Shown: positions 51,405-60,594, counted from the first letter of the stretch. The stretch: 64,000 bases of DNA from Streptococcus dysgalactiae subsp. dysgalactiae (GCF_900459225.1 NZ_UHFH01000003.1:1722001-1786000), one strand, 5' to 3'. Notes: generated by a model not told the origin, from the sequence alone. Translations and numbers: made by a program.

Positions 51405-51721
51405 AAACCAAAACTTTCCTAGCATTAGGACTCCTAGCTTTTGCAGCTTACAAAGGTTACCAAAAACGAGACCTTATTAAGGAAACTGTAACATCAGGCT
51501 TAGATGCCAAAGAAGCTATCCAGTTTGATTTAGATAAAATCAAAGGTGACTTGGCCCTTATTCAAGATCAGAGCCGTCATATTCAAAACATGGGACAAGA
51601 TTTGACTTACAAGTGGCGGGTTTTCAACCAAGAAACACAGGCACACTTGTCTGAAATACAAACTCGACTTGCCAAATACCAAGACAAAACAAACACTGAC
51701 TCCTCTCAATCGGATATCTAA
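51401..51721 (+). CDS. small membrane-associated protein downstream of hit
   Basis: The 106-residue protein has a short hydrophobic N-terminus (FLALGLLAFAAYKGY) followed by a charged helical region (AIQFDLDKIKGDLALIQDQSRHIQNMGQ...) likely to be a coiled coil. It resembles YtxH-like or chemotaxis-style streptococcal proteins of unknown role. AGGAGG lies just before its ATG inside hit, showing tight coupling. Confidence 0.75.
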   Translation: MKTKTFLALGLLAFAAYKGYQKRDLIKETVTSGLDAKEAIQFDLDKIKGDLALIQDQSRHIQNMGQDLTYKWRVFNQETQAHLSEIQTRLAKYQDKTNTDSSQSDI

Positions 51722-51773
51722 CGAGTACCAACACGTGTCATTGCATCATATTTAGACTTAAATAGCCAAAAAC

Positions 51774-51820
51774 AACCAGCTGAGTATTCTCAAAAATAGA
51801 ATGCTAAGCTGGTTATTTTT
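51774..51820 (+). terminator. hit operon terminator
   Basis: AACCAGC...GCTGGTT with an inner AGTATTCT/AGAATgCT helix is followed by ATTTTTG. The A-rich side may make it work for the convergent LCP gene as well. Confidence 0.75.
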
Positions 51821-51880
51821 GTTTCCTTATTTTTTGATAGAATCTAGCCATCAACTTTTCCAAAAACACACAATCTAGCC

Positions 51881-53149
51881 TTAAGGAAGAGAAGTGGTTG
51901 TACCGGCAGAACCTGCATCAGAGGTACTGTCACTAATTACTGGAACTTCCGCTTGTGGTGCTGGAACTACGGGTACACTACTTGATGTCGTAGGGTCTTG
52001 AGTGCTAGCATTTCCCTGATAGGCTGGACTCGTCTCACTTACACCTGAGTAAGAAGAATAGCTGTTACTATCAGAATAGGATGGGCTTTGCCCTGAAAAA
52101 TCATAGCTATTATCAGAAGATTGGCTCTTTCTTGAGCCATAAAGGTTTTCATAGACTGTGGCACTGGTCTTAAGTTGAGTGACCTTACGAAGTCCTAATT
52201 CACCTCGAATACGATTTTGGGTTTCTAATAAGTGGTCAGAAGTGACAATTTGATAAGAACCACCATCAGACAAGGTCGCATCTTCTCCTTTTAATTGATA
52301 AGTTTTTATCGTTTTTAGGGCATCCCGATAACCTAATAAACCTGGAATGGTATTTGATGAAATCTCAATATTGGTCTGCATATTTCCACTTACTGCAGAT
52401 AAAATCTTACGATAAGAACTAATACTGTCTAAGGCAAGAATTTTTTTCAGCACTTTCTGAATCACTTCCCGTTGACGCTTTTGACGCCCATAGTCACCTT
52501 CCGGGTCATCATAACGCATACGAGCATAAACCAAAGCCTGTTCTCCATTAACCTTATGAGTCCCAGGGGCAACTGTAGCTTGGTATTCTGGTTCATTATC
52601 TGCAATTGAAATGGGGAAATCAAACTCGTTAGTTACGGTAATGCCGCCAACCGCATCCACCAAATCAATGAGCCCTTGCATATTAATCTGAACATAATTA
52701 TCAATAGTGATATTCAAAAGGTCCTGGACAGTCATGATAGCCATTTGGGCACCGCCTGCTGCGTAAGCAGCATTCAACTTAGCTTCAGCTCCATTCATGT
52801 CATTGTTCTTTGGACCAGACAAGGTGATGAGAATGTCGCGTTCTAAGCTGGTCATGGTTGTTTTTTTAGTTTCCGGATTGACCGTCACTAAAATCATGGA
52901 ATCACTATTTCCTTCCCATTGGGAAGTTCGCTCTGAGGAACCTGTATCTACCCCCATTAACAGAATAGAAAAAGACTTGGTCTGCTTAATCGCATCACTT
53001 TTTTTGGAAGATGTCGAAAAGTCTTTAAAGGTTTTTGATAGTTCTCCTGTTGAGAAAGTATAAGCACTCGTTAGATAAACACCTAGCGCCAGGACTGTCG
53101 TCAAAACAATCGCCATCAACATTACTATTATTTTTTTTCCAATTTTCAT
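51881..53149 (-). CDS. LytR-CpsA-Psr (LCP) family protein
   Basis: The 422-residue protein has a cytoplasmic basic start (MKIGKK), one transmembrane helix at about residues 7-28, and the extracellular LCP domain with FSILLMGVDTGSSER, TMTSLERDILI and AYARMRYDDPEGDYGRQKRQREV (Arg residues that bind pyrophosphate). The C-terminal 90 residues are Ser/Tyr/Pro-rich and disordered. LCP enzymes attach teichoic acids or capsule polymers to peptidoglycan. The start at 53149 overlaps the GNAT stop region and has a weak ribosome binding site. Confidence 0.9.
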   Translation of the reverse strand: MKIGKKIIVMLMAIVLTTVLALGVYLTSAYTFSTGELSKTFKDFSTSSKKSDAIKQTKSFSILLMGVDTGSSERTSQWEGNSDSMILVTVNPETKKTTMTSLERDILITLSGPKNNDMNGAEAKLNAAYAAGGAQMAIMTVQDLLNITIDNYVQINMQGLIDLVDAVGGITVTNEFDFPISIADNEPEYQATVAPGTHKVNGEQALVYARMRYDDPEGDYGRQKRQREVIQKVLKKILALDSISSYRKILSAVSGNMQTNIEISSNTIPGLLGYRDALKTIKTYQLKGEDATLSDGGSYQIVTSDHLLETQNRIRGELGLRKVTQLKTSATVYENLYGSRKSQSSDNSYDFSGQSPSYSDSNSYSSYSGVSETSPAYQGNASTQDPTTSSSVPVVPAPQAEVPVISDSTSDAGSAGTTTSLP

Positions 53150-53160
53150 TGATTCACTTA

Positions 53161-53682
53161 TTAACCCAGAGGCATACACATGCGGTAAACTGCCAGGTCA
53201 TCTCCATCTTTTGATTTGGCACCATTTTCTATGGTGCCGTCAATATGAAAGCCATATTTTTTATAAAGGTGAATAGCTCTGCTATTTCTCACCTGAACTT
53301 CTAACGTAAGAGCTTCGATATAAGGGGTCTCCTGAGCCCAATCCAGTGCAACTTCTAGCAGTAACTGACCGATACCATAACCACGATAAGGCTCGGCTAC
53401 TAACATAAACAAGTCAACTGCAGCTTTTTTGGCAGACAGCATTTCTCCAGCAAGATTAAGAAGGCCTATGACTTGGCCATCTATTTTCGCCAACAAGCAA
53501 AAATCAATCAAAGACTCTTGGCTTCTTGCCAGAAAACTGGCTAAGTCTTGAGGAGTTGCCTCTAACATCGGTTCAATACCAGTGATAAAATCAGTTTCCT
53601 CAGCTGCGGCTGATATCAAAGACAATACTGCATTTGCATCTTGCGGCTGTCCTTCTTCAAGCGTAACAGTTTTCTCACTCAT
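53161..53682 (-). CDS. GNAT-family N-acetyltransferase
   Basis: The 173-residue protein has the acetyl-CoA loop YRGYGIGQLLLEVALDWA at about residue 105 and the conserved RNSRAIHLYKKYGF. The start at 53682 lies after GAGGCA and overlaps the end of tsaE by eight bases. The substrate is unknown. It sits between tsaE and the LCP gene in a compact operon. Confidence 0.88.
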   Translation of the reverse strand: MSEKTVTLEEGQPQDANAVLSLISAAAEETDFITGIEPMLEATPQDLASFLARSQESLIDFCLLAKIDGQVIGLLNLAGEMLSAKKAAVDLFMLVAEPYRGYGIGQLLLEVALDWAQETPYIEALTLEVQVRNSRAIHLYKKYGFHIDGTIENGAKSKDGDDLAVYRMCMPLG

Positions 53683-54118
53683 GGGAAATTGCCTCAAGTA
53701 ACTGTTGTGAATGCTCACCATGAGCAACCACGTATAGCCGTCGTCCATCGTTTTGTTTGGTAATGGTAATCTCCAAATAATCCTCTAGCAACCCTTCACC
53801 TAACAATTCTCCCCATTCAATAATAGTAACACCGTTACCAAATAGAAAATCATCTAGGTCAATAGAGTCTGGGTCATCGCCAATTCGATAGACATCTAAG
53901 TGATACAGCGGAAGCCGCCCTTCGTATTCTCTGACAATGGTATAGGTGGGACTTTTAATCATTTGGTCAATACCTAAACCTTTGGCAATGCCTTTGGTAA
54001 GAGTTGTTTTTCCTGCACCTAAATCACCAGTTAAGACAATGACATGTCCCGCCGATAAGCAATTCCCAATCATTTGCCCATAGGCAATCAGGCTATTTTC
54101 ATTTTCACTATAAAACAT
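53675..54118 (-). CDS. tsaE: tRNA t6A-modification ATPase TsaE
   Basis: The 147-residue P-loop protein has Walker A LTGDLGAGKTTLTKGIAKGLG at about residue 33 and supports the TsaBD complex making threonylcarbamoyl adenosine in tRNAs. The ATG at 54118 (MFYSENENSLIAYG) is preferred over the one at 54124, since TGATATAAT ends six bases before it; there is no ribosome binding site, so it is probably leaderless. Confidence 0.92.
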   Translation of the reverse strand: MFYSENENSLIAYGQMIGNCLSAGHVIVLTGDLGAGKTTLTKGIAKGLGIDQMIKSPTYTIVREYEGRLPLYHLDVYRIGDDPDSIDLDDFLFGNGVTIIEWGELLGEGLLEDYLEITITKQNDGRRLYVVAHGEHSQQLLEAISHE

Positions 54119-54133
54119 AGCCATATTATATCA
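54119..54133 (-). promoter_or_regulatory. extended -10 promoter abutting tsaE (leaderless candidate)
   Basis: TGA then TATAAT (54130-54125) is followed by exactly six bases before ATG 54118, as at proB and at the oxidoreductase gene. Confidence 0.6.
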
Positions 54134-54227
54134 GAAAAGAAAGAGACTTCCAAGCGCCACCCTAAGGTGTCTTTCAGATTGAAGCGTCCCCTCCTTTCTA
54201 AACGTCAGTTGAGGTAGAACAACAATG

Positions 54228-54275
54228 AAAAATACTCCCTTAATTGGAAACCAAATCCAACTACGAGAGTATTCT
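54228..54275 (-). terminator. purine permease gene terminator
   Basis: AAATACTC/GAGTATT arms with an inner TTGG/TCCAA helix lie 24 bases after the stop and run into T residues on the minus strand. Confidence 0.75.
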
Positions 54276-54298
54276 CTATGAGTATCATTTTCTTTTTG

Positions 54299-55759
54299 TT
54301 AAAGAATAGCTAAAATAATGAAGTTTAGGATAAACAAGAAGGTTGATCCCCAAAGAATTGGGTGGATTTTGTTAGCTTCTCCCTTCACGATTTTCACTAA
54401 GCAGTAAAAGATAAAGGCTGCCGCAATACCATATGAAATAGAATAGCAAAGCGCCATAAAGAAAGCTGCGAAGAAAGCTGGAAGAGCATCTTCAAATCTA
54501 CTCCAATCGACATCAAGGAAAGAAGAGACCATCATCACTCCAACAATAATTAAAGCTGGCGCTGTTGCTGCTGCCGGAACAATACCTACTAATGGCAATA
54601 GTAATGTTGATAAAAGGAAGCACACAGCTGTTGAGACAGCCGTTAAACCTGTACGCCCACCCTCAGCGATACCTGCGGCTGACTCGACGTAAGTTGTCGT
54701 ATTTGATGTTCCAAACAAGGCTCCGATTGACGTACCAATAGCGTCTGCAAAGAGAGCACGGTCCATTTTTGAACTAAATCCAGTACTGTTTTCAAGGGCG
54801 TTCTCATCTTCTTGCGAGAAGATACCTGTACGGCGACCCGTACCGATGAATGTCCCAATGGTATCAAATGTATCTGATAAACTAAAAGCAAAAATAGTCA
54901 TCAAAACAAGTGGCAGGCGGCTAGAATCACTAAAGAGTGACTGCATACCTCCAAAGGCAGCTAAGAAGGTGGTTCCAAGTTCTGAAAAAGCAGATCCAAT
55001 GTGATTGCCATCAAAGTTAAGAGTTGATAAATCAACAACTCCCATAGGAATTCCCGCAAGCGTTGTCGCAACTATCCCAATCAAAATAGCACCACGAACA
55101 TTTCGGATAACCAACACTGCTGTTAATAACAATCCAAAAATAGCTAATAAAACACTTGGATCAGTGAAAGTTGAAATAGCTGGCACTACTCCCCCATTCG
55201 CATTAATCGAAAACACACCGTCAGCAAATGTTTTAGCGGTAGCTTTGGCAGGCTCGACACCGTTCACAGTTACAATATTAGCGGCTGAAGCAGAAAAAGT
55301 AATGATGTTTGCGTTTTTAAATCCTAAATAGGCTACAAAGACACCAATCCCACCACCAATCGCATGTTGTAAGCTGACAGGAATAGCCTTAATAATACTT
55401 TTACGGAATTTGGTAACGGTAATAAAGACATTAAACAAACCACAGACAAAGACCATTGCCAAGGCTTCTTGCCATGAAAACCCAAGTCCAAAAACAACTG
55501 TGTAAGTAAAGAAAGCGTTAAGCCCCATCCCTGGTGCTAATGCATAAGGAACATTGGCAAATAGTCCCATAATCAAAGTTGATATAGCAGCTGCAATAAT
55601 GGTTGCTAAAAACACTGCCTTAGAAGGCATCCCTGAAGCACTCAAAATGCTAGGGTTAACAAATAAAATATAGGACATGGCAAAGAATGTTGTTAAACCA
55701 GCCATAATCTCAGTTGAAACACTGGTTCCATTCTCTTTTAACTTAAAAAACTTTTCCAT
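54299..55759 (-). CDS. NCS2-family purine (guanine/hypoxanthine) permease
   Basis: The 486-residue membrane protein has about 12-14 hydrophobic segments. AzgA/PbuG-subfamily hallmarks are MAGLTTFFAMSYILFVNPSIL near the N-terminus, APGMGLNAFFTYTVV, and SLSDTFDTIGTFIGTGRR with GTSNTTTYVESAAGIAEGGRTGLTAV. It probably imports guanine and hypoxanthine by proton symport. The start codon lies in a small palindrome, CCATTTAAATGG, with AAGGAG upstream. The leader holds a candidate attenuator and PurBox-like repeats. Confidence 0.92.
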   Translation of the reverse strand: MEKFFKLKENGTSVSTEIMAGLTTFFAMSYILFVNPSILSASGMPSKAVFLATIIAAAISTLIMGLFANVPYALAPGMGLNAFFTYTVVFGLGFSWQEALAMVFVCGLFNVFITVTKFRKSIIKAIPVSLQHAIGGGIGVFVAYLGFKNANIITFSASAANIVTVNGVEPAKATAKTFADGVFSINANGGVVPAISTFTDPSVLLAIFGLLLTAVLVIRNVRGAILIGIVATTLAGIPMGVVDLSTLNFDGNHIGSAFSELGTTFLAAFGGMQSLFSDSSRLPLVLMTIFAFSLSDTFDTIGTFIGTGRRTGIFSQEDENALENSTGFSSKMDRALFADAIGTSIGALFGTSNTTTYVESAAGIAEGGRTGLTAVSTAVCFLLSTLLLPLVGIVPAAATAPALIIVGVMMVSSFLDVDWSRFEDALPAFFAAFFMALCYSISYGIAAAFIFYCLVKIVKGEANKIHPILWGSTFLFILNFIILAIL

Positions 55760-55796
55760 TTAAATGGAGTCTCCTTAACTAATCTTAGGTAAAATC

Positions 55797-55828
55797 AAAA
55801 AAGCCCCTATCTAACCAATAGATAAGCT
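55797..55828 (-). terminator. leader terminator (attenuator) before the purine permease
   Basis: On the minus strand AGCTTATCTA pairs with TAGATAGGGGCT (two bulged G) and is followed by six T residues, about 38 bases upstream of the ATG and about 45 bases after the predicted transcription start. A GGTAA/TTACC pairing around it could be an alternative fold. Confidence 0.5.
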
Positions 55829-55846
55829 CGGATTACCTTATTATTA

Positions 55847-55905
55847 ATTGTTCGTATTTTATCGAACGATAAATTTATATTACCATCTTATCGTTCTTAT
55901 TTCAA
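55847..55905 (-). promoter_or_regulatory. purine permease promoter with PurBox-like CGAAC repeats
   Basis: TTGAAA (55905-55900), 17-base spacer, TAATAT (55882-55877) form a good promoter. Three CGAAC-type half sites overlap it: AGAACGATA in the spacer, a perfect palindrome TTTATCGAACGATAAA at 55858-55873, and ACGAACAAT near 55847-55855. These resemble PurR boxes of lactic acid bacteria. Confidence 0.55.
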
Positions 55906-56004
55906 TGCTTTTTAATTATTTTTTTGATTAAAAAAATAAATTTTAGAATATTTCCTTAATGAATGCGCTTAATTTAGCTTTCTTCTTCCACTGACGACAA
56001 AATC

Positions 56005-56019
56005 TGATATAATTTAACC
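56005..56019 (+). promoter_or_regulatory. extended -10 promoter abutting the HAD gene (leaderless candidate)
   Basis: TGA then TATAAT (56008-56013) is followed by exactly six bases before ATG 56020. No ribosome binding site exists between. Confidence 0.6.
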
Positions 56020-56832
56020 ATGACTAAAAAAATGATTGCTATCGATTTGGATGGAACTTTGTTGCACCATGATAATACCATCTCTACTTATACCCAAAAG
56101 ACTATCAAAGCCGTTCAAGACAAGGGCCATCAGGTCATTATTTCAACAGGAAGACCTTATCGCATGGCCTTGGATTATTATCTCCAACTTGATTTAAAAA
56201 CCCCTATTATCACTTTTAACGGCTCTTTAACTCATATGCCAGAACAAAAATGGGCCTTTGAACATAATGTCACCTTAGATAAAGACTATTTGTTAAAGTT
56301 ACTCAAATATCAAGATGACTTTCAAATGGACTTCATTGCCAGTGAGTATCGTCGAAACTTCTATATTACGATGACTAAACCTGAAAGCATCGATCCTCAA
56401 CTTTTTGGTGTTGACGAAATCACGCCAGATATGGCTTTGGAAATTACTAAAATTACTCGAAACCCAAATGCTTTACTGATGCAAACGCATCACGAGGACA
56501 AATATGCTCTTGCCAAAAACATGCGTGCTTTCTTCAACGATGAGATTGAAATTGATTCTTGGGGCGGTCCTCTTAATATCCTTGAAATTTCATCCAAAAA
56601 CATTAACAAAGCTTACGCCCTGAATTACCTTCTAGGTATCTTCAATATGGATAAAAAAGACTTAATCGCCTTTGGTGATGAACACAATGATACTGAGATG
56701 TTAGCCTTTGCTGGAACTGGCTATGCTATGAAAAATGCAAGTCCAGTCTTACTTCCTTATGCGGATCAACAACTCGATTTTTCAAATGAAGAAGATGGTG
56801 TGGCCAAAAAATTGGAAGAGCTTTTCTTATGA
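56020..56832 (+). CDS. Cof-type HAD-superfamily phosphatase
   Basis: The 270-residue protein shows DLDGTLL at residues 9-15, STGRPYRM, the cap-domain region, and GDEHNDTEMLAFAGTGYAMKNA as the metal-binding C-terminal motif. It belongs to the same Cof/YidA group as the protein encoded at 27.7-28.5 kb but is clearly a different paralogue. The substrate is unknown. The ATG lacks a ribosome binding site and directly follows an extended -10 box. Confidence 0.92.
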   Translation: MTKKMIAIDLDGTLLHHDNTISTYTQKTIKAVQDKGHQVIISTGRPYRMALDYYLQLDLKTPIITFNGSLTHMPEQKWAFEHNVTLDKDYLLKLLKYQDDFQMDFIASEYRRNFYITMTKPESIDPQLFGVDEITPDMALEITKITRNPNALLMQTHHEDKYALAKNMRAFFNDEIEIDSWGGPLNILEISSKNINKAYALNYLLGIFNMDKKDLIAFGDEHNDTEMLAFAGTGYAMKNASPVLLPYADQQLDFSNEEDGVAKKLEELFL

Positions 56833-56840
56833 CAACAAAC

Positions 56841-56874
56841 GAAACCTCTTGTTTTCAGAAAACAAAGGGGTTTC
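56841..56874 (+). terminator. HAD gene terminator
   Basis: GAAACC...GGTTTC with an inner CTTGTTTT/AAACAA helix lies eight bases after the stop. The T tract is short and interrupted. The rest of the 352-base gap up to manL holds the man promoter. Confidence 0.6.
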
Positions 56875-57042
56875 TTGTTGTGGCGTTTACCCAAAAATGA
56901 AAACAGCTCTAATTATTTCAACATTTTTCAGCATATTCTTCATTTTATACAGCATGAAAATACCTGTTATATCAATAATCTACCTATTCAGTACTAAATT
57001 CTGAAAATTTTTTCATATTTTGTACTATTTTTCCGAAAGGGC

Positions 57043-57071
57043 TTGATTTTTTAGTGAAAACGTTTTAAAAT
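57043..57071 (+). promoter_or_regulatory. mannose PTS promoter with overlapping cre
   Basis: TTGATT (57043-57048), 17 bases, then TAAAAT (57066-57071). The cre-like TGAAAACGTTTTAA (57055-57068) covers the spacer and the -10. A second partial cre half (GAAACGTTCTTG) lies immediately after. CcpA binding here would set man operon expression by glucose status. Confidence 0.65.
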
Positions 57072-57184
57072 AGAAACGTTCTTGAATTTCGTTTAAGTGA
57101 AAAAGAATTGCCAAAATTTAGTTTTGGAAGGAGATTATTCTTCTTCATTTCAACGAAAAATATTTTAAAGGAGGAAGAACAAGA

Positions 57185-58177
57185 ATGGGTATCGGTATTA
57201 TTATTGCCAGCCATGGTAAATTTGCTGAAGGTATTCATCAATCAGGTTCTATGATTTTTGGTGAACAAGAGAAAGTTCAAGTTGTTACTTTCATGCCAAA
57301 TGAAGGACCAGATGATTTGTATGGACACTTCAACAATGCTATCGCACAATTTGATGCTGATGATGAAATCCTTGTACTAGCTGACCTTTGGAGCGGATCT
57401 CCATTTAACCAAGCTAGTCGTGTGGCAGGAGAAAATCCTGATCGCAAAATGGCAATCATCACTGGTCTCAACTTGCCTATGCTTATTCAAGCTTACACTG
57501 AACGTCTTATGGATGCTGGTGCAGGTGTTGAACAAGTTGCTGCAAACATCATTAAGGAATCTAAGGACGGTATTAAAGCCCTTCCTGAAGAACTTAACCC
57601 AGTCGAAAAAACTGCTGCAACTGAAAAAGTTGTTAACGCACTTCAAGGAGCTATTCCTGCTGGAACTGTCATCGGAGACGGTAAATTAAAAATCAACCTT
57701 GCTCGTATTGACACACGTCTTTTACACGGTCAAGTGGCAACAGCGTGGACACCAGCTTCTAAAGCTGATCGTATCATTGTTGCTTCAGATGAGGTTGCTC
57801 AAGATGACCTTCGTAAACAATTGATCAAGCAAGCGGCACCTGGTGGTGTTAAAGCTAACGTTGTGCCAATCAGCAAATTGATTGAAGCTTCTAAAGATCC
57901 TCGTTTTGGTAACACACATGCACTTATTCTCTTCCAAAACCCTCAAGATGCTCTTCGGGCGATTGAAGGTGGTGTTGAAATTGAAGAATTGAACGTTGGT
58001 TCAATGGCTCACTCAACTGGTAAAACAATGGTTAACAACGTTTTATCAATGGATAAAGAAGATGTTGCTACTTTTGAAAAATTGCGTGACTTGGGTGTTA
58101 AATTCGATGTCCGTAAAGTACCTAACGATTCTAAGAAAAACTTATTTGATCTTATCCAAAAAGCTAACGTTAAATAA
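57185..58177 (+). CDS. manL: mannose PTS subunit IIAB (ManL)
   Basis: The 330-residue fusion has IIA with the phosphorylated His10 in IASHGKF and IIB with His181 in [13 protein letters not shown], joined by an Ala/Pro-Thr-rich linker at about residues 130-165. It passes phosphate from HPr to glucose or mannose. AAAGGAGG lies upstream. With ManM and ManN it forms the main glucose/mannose transporter and a regulator of catabolite control in streptococci. Confidence 0.96.
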   Translation: MGIGIIIASHGKFAEGIHQSGSMIFGEQEKVQVVTFMPNEGPDDLYGHFNNAIAQFDADDEILVLADLWSGSPFNQASRVAGENPDRKMAIITGLNLPMLIQAYTERLMDAGAGVEQVAANIIKESKDGIKALPEELNPVEKTAATEKVVNALQGAIPAGTVIGDGKLKINLARIDTRLLHGQVATAWTPASKADRIIVASDEVAQDDLRKQLIKQAAPGGVKANVVPISKLIEASKDPRFGNTHALILFQNPQDALRAIEGGVEIEELNVGSMAHSTGKTMVNNVLSMDKEDVATFEKLRDLGVKFDVRKVPNDSKKNLFDLIQKANVK

Positions 58178-58262
58178 GGTTCAAACACTATAAGGTTTTA
58201 AAACGGTTGCTCATTACTTAGCTAATAGCCAATCGTTTACTACACTTCGAAAGGATTACAAA

Positions 58263-59072
58263 ATGTCAGATATTTCAATTATTTCTGCAGTTTTGGTCGT
58301 TGTCGTTGCCTTCTTTGCTGGTCTTGAAGGTATCCTCGACCAATTCCAAATGCACCAACCACTTGTTGCGTGTACGTTAATCGGTCTTGTAACTGGTCAC
58401 CTTGAAGCTGGTGTCATCCTCGGTGGTACACTTCAAATGCTTGCTCTTGGTTGGGCAAACATCGGTGCTGCCGTTGCCCCTGATGCTGCACTTGCTTCTG
58501 TTGCTGCTGCTATCATCATGGTTAAAGGTGGCGACTTTACTCAAAAAGGAATTACATTTGCTTATTCAACAGCTATCCCACTTGCTGTTGCTGGTCTTTT
58601 CCTTACAATGATCGTTCGTACTTTGTCAACTGCCCTTGTACACGCTGGTGACAAGGCTGCCTCTGAAGGTAACTTCGCAGGTGTTGAACGCTTCCACTTT
58701 ATCGCACTTCTTCTTCAAGGATTGCGTATCGCTATCCCTGCAGCTCTTCTTGTTGCTGTTCCTACTTCAGCAGTGCAATCTGTTTTGAACGCTATGCCAA
58801 ACTGGTTGAACGAAGGTATGCAAATCGGTGGTGCGATGGTTGTTGCCGTAGGTTATGCTATGGTTATCAACATGATGGCTACTCGTGAAGTATGGCCATT
58901 CTTCGCCCTTGGTTTTGCTCTTGCAGCTGTTACTGACTTAACCCTTATTGCTATGGGTGTTATCGGTGTTGCAATTGCCTTCATCTACCTTAACCTTTCT
59001 AAAAAAGGTGGCAACGGTGGTAATGCAGCAGGTTCAGCTGATCCAATCGGCGACATCTTAGAAGACTACTAG
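58263..59072 (+). CDS. manM: mannose PTS subunit IIC (ManM)
   Basis: The 269-residue membrane protein of the EII-Sor family shows GILDQFQMHQPLVACTLIGLVTGHLEAGVILGGTLQML at the N-terminus and six to seven hydrophobic segments. GAAAGGA precedes the ATG. It lies 85 bases after manL and 16 bases before manN. Codon use is strongly biased to preferred codons, indicating high expression. Confidence 0.95.
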   Translation: MSDISIISAVLVVVVAFFAGLEGILDQFQMHQPLVACTLIGLVTGHLEAGVILGGTLQMLALGWANIGAAVAPDAALASVAAAIIMVKGGDFTQKGITFAYSTAIPLAVAGLFLTMIVRTLSTALVHAGDKAASEGNFAGVERFHFIALLLQGLRIAIPAALLVAVPTSAVQSVLNAMPNWLNEGMQIGGAMVVAVGYAMVINMMATREVWPFFALGFALAAVTDLTLIAMGVIGVAIAFIYLNLSKKGGNGGNAAGSADPIGDILEDY

Positions 59073-59088
59073 AAAGGGGTAAGAACAA

Positions 59089-60000
59089 ATGACTGAACAA
59101 ATTAAATTAACTAAATCAGACCGTCAACGTGTTTGGTGGCGTTCACAATTCTTACAAGGTTCTTGGAACTATGAACGTATGCAAAACATGGGTTGGGCTT
59201 ACGCACTTATCCCTGCTCTTAAAAAATTGTATACATCTCCTGAAGACCGTGCTGCTGCTCTTGAGCGCCACATGGAATTCTTTAACACACACCCATACGT
59301 TGCTGCTCCAATCATCGGTGTAACACTTGCCCTTGAAGAAGAGCGCGCAAATGGTACTCCAATCGATGACAAAGCTATCCAAGGGGTTAAAATTGGTATG
59401 ATGGGACCTCTTGCTGGTATCGGTGATCCAGTATTCTGGTTTACAGTACGTCCTATCCTTGGTGCGCTTGGTGCTTCTTTAGCTCAATCTGGTAACATCG
59501 TTGGTCCTCTTCTATTCTTCATTGGATGGAACCTTATCCGTATGTCATTCCTATGGTATACTCAAGAATTTGGTTATAAAGCTGGTTCTGAAATCACTAA
59601 AGACATGTCAGGTGGTATCCTCCAAGACATCACTAAAGGGGCATCAATCCTTGGTATGTTCATCCTTGCCGTTCTTGTTCAACGTTGGGTATCTATCAAC
59701 TTCACTATTGACCTTCCTGGTAAACAATTGTCAGAAGGCGCTTATGTGGTCTTCCCAGACGGTGCTGTAAAAGGTGCTGAATTGAAAACTATCCTTGGTC
59801 AAGCAATGGGTGGTATGAGTCTTGATAAAGTTCAAGCTCAAACCCTTCAAGGTCAGTTGAACTCACTTATCCCTGGTTTAGCTGGACTATTGCTTACATT
59901 CCTTTGCATGTGGTTATTGAAGAAAAAAGTTTCTCCAATCGCAATCATCATTGGCTTGTTTGCATTTGGTATCCTTGCTCACGTTGCACATATCATGTAA
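59089..60000 (+). CDS. manN: mannose PTS subunit IID (ManN)
   Basis: The 303-residue EIID shows LTKSDRQRVWWRSQFLQGSWNYERMQNMGWAYALIPALKKLY at the N-terminus and a hydrophobic C-terminal half. It completes the membrane part of the mannose transporter. ManM/ManN are also receptors for class IIa bacteriocins. AAAGGGG lies upstream. Confidence 0.95.
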   Translation: MTEQIKLTKSDRQRVWWRSQFLQGSWNYERMQNMGWAYALIPALKKLYTSPEDRAAALERHMEFFNTHPYVAAPIIGVTLALEEERANGTPIDDKAIQGVKIGMMGPLAGIGDPVFWFTVRPILGALGASLAQSGNIVGPLLFFIGWNLIRMSFLWYTQEFGYKAGSEITKDMSGGILQDITKGASILGMFILAVLVQRWVSINFTIDLPGKQLSEGAYVVFPDGAVKGAELKTILGQAMGGMSLDKVQAQTLQGQLNSLIPGLAGLLLTFLCMWLLKKKVSPIAIIIGLFAFGILAHVAHIM

Positions 60001-60010
60001 TCAATCTATT

Positions 60011-60042
60011 GAAGTCTGGGACTCTCTCAGACTTCTTTTTTG
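60011..60042 (+). terminator. manLMN terminator
   Basis: GAAGTCTG/CAGACTTC with a nine-base loop followed by six T residues lies ten bases after the manN stop. Confidence 0.9.
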
Positions 60043-60113
60043 ATGAGATTTTGAGCAAACTCATGTTTAAAATATGGTATAATAACTAAAACTAATCAGT
60101 GAAAGGAACTCAC

Positions 60114-60488
60114 ATGGCTCAATCTTTAAACACAAGTGTCGAGTACAAGACAAAGGCCGTTTCCTACCTAGGAATAGGAGGAAAAGTCGGTCACATCTTA
60201 CTGGGTGACAAGGCCCTTGAATTTTATAACGATAAAAATGTCAATGACTACATCCAAATTCCCTGGTCAGCCATTAATCACATTGGTGCCAATGTCTCAG
60301 GAAAAAAAGTCAGTCGTCACTTTGAAATTTTTACAGATCAAGGCAAGTTTTTATTTGCTTCTGGAGACTCTGGAAAGATTTTAAAAATCACCCGCCAACA
60401 TATTGGCAATGATAAAGTGATCAAATTGCCAACCTTGATTCAAACACTTATAGCAAAACTATTTCCAAAAGCAAAAAAATCAGAGTAG
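60114..60488 (+). CDS. manO: DUF956 family protein ManO
   Basis: The 124-residue cytoplasmic protein of the DUF956 family starts MAQSLNTSVEYKTKAVSYLGIGGKVGHILLG at 60114 after GAAAGGAA. It is regularly encoded after manLMN in streptococci and lactococci. The role in PTS regulation is suggested only by synteny. It has its own TATAAT at about 60077, so part of its expression is independent of the man operon. Confidence 0.88.
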   Translation: MAQSLNTSVEYKTKAVSYLGIGGKVGHILLGDKALEFYNDKNVNDYIQIPWSAINHIGANVSGKKVSRHFEIFTDQGKFLFASGDSGKILKITRQHIGNDKVIKLPTLIQTLIAKLFPKAKKSE

Positions 60489-60508
60489 ACTAGCTGCTCT
60501 GGTTTTTT
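60481..60508 (+). terminator. manO terminator
   Basis: CAGAGTAG/CTGCTCTG hairpin followed by six T residues overlaps the stop codon. Confidence 0.7.
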
Positions 60509-60594
60509 ATCGGTTATTTTTTTACTTTTTGAAGAAGCAATTGAACGAAAATTGAGATCAGTTCACCTAGTGAACCAGTTGTTCTTACAATCCT

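Noticed and set aside
55797..55905. Known purine or xanthine riboswitch before the NCS2 permease
   Set aside because: None of the conserved aptamer loops is visible and the leader is too short for a guanine aptamer.
56735..57004. 89-codon plus-strand frame after the HAD gene
   Set aside because: It overlaps the HAD 3' end and its terminator, is low-complexity and has no ribosome binding site.
60077..60113. manO as another leaderless gene because TATAAT lies upstream
   Set aside because: GAAAGGAA at proper spacing precedes its ATG and the -10 is about 30 bases away.
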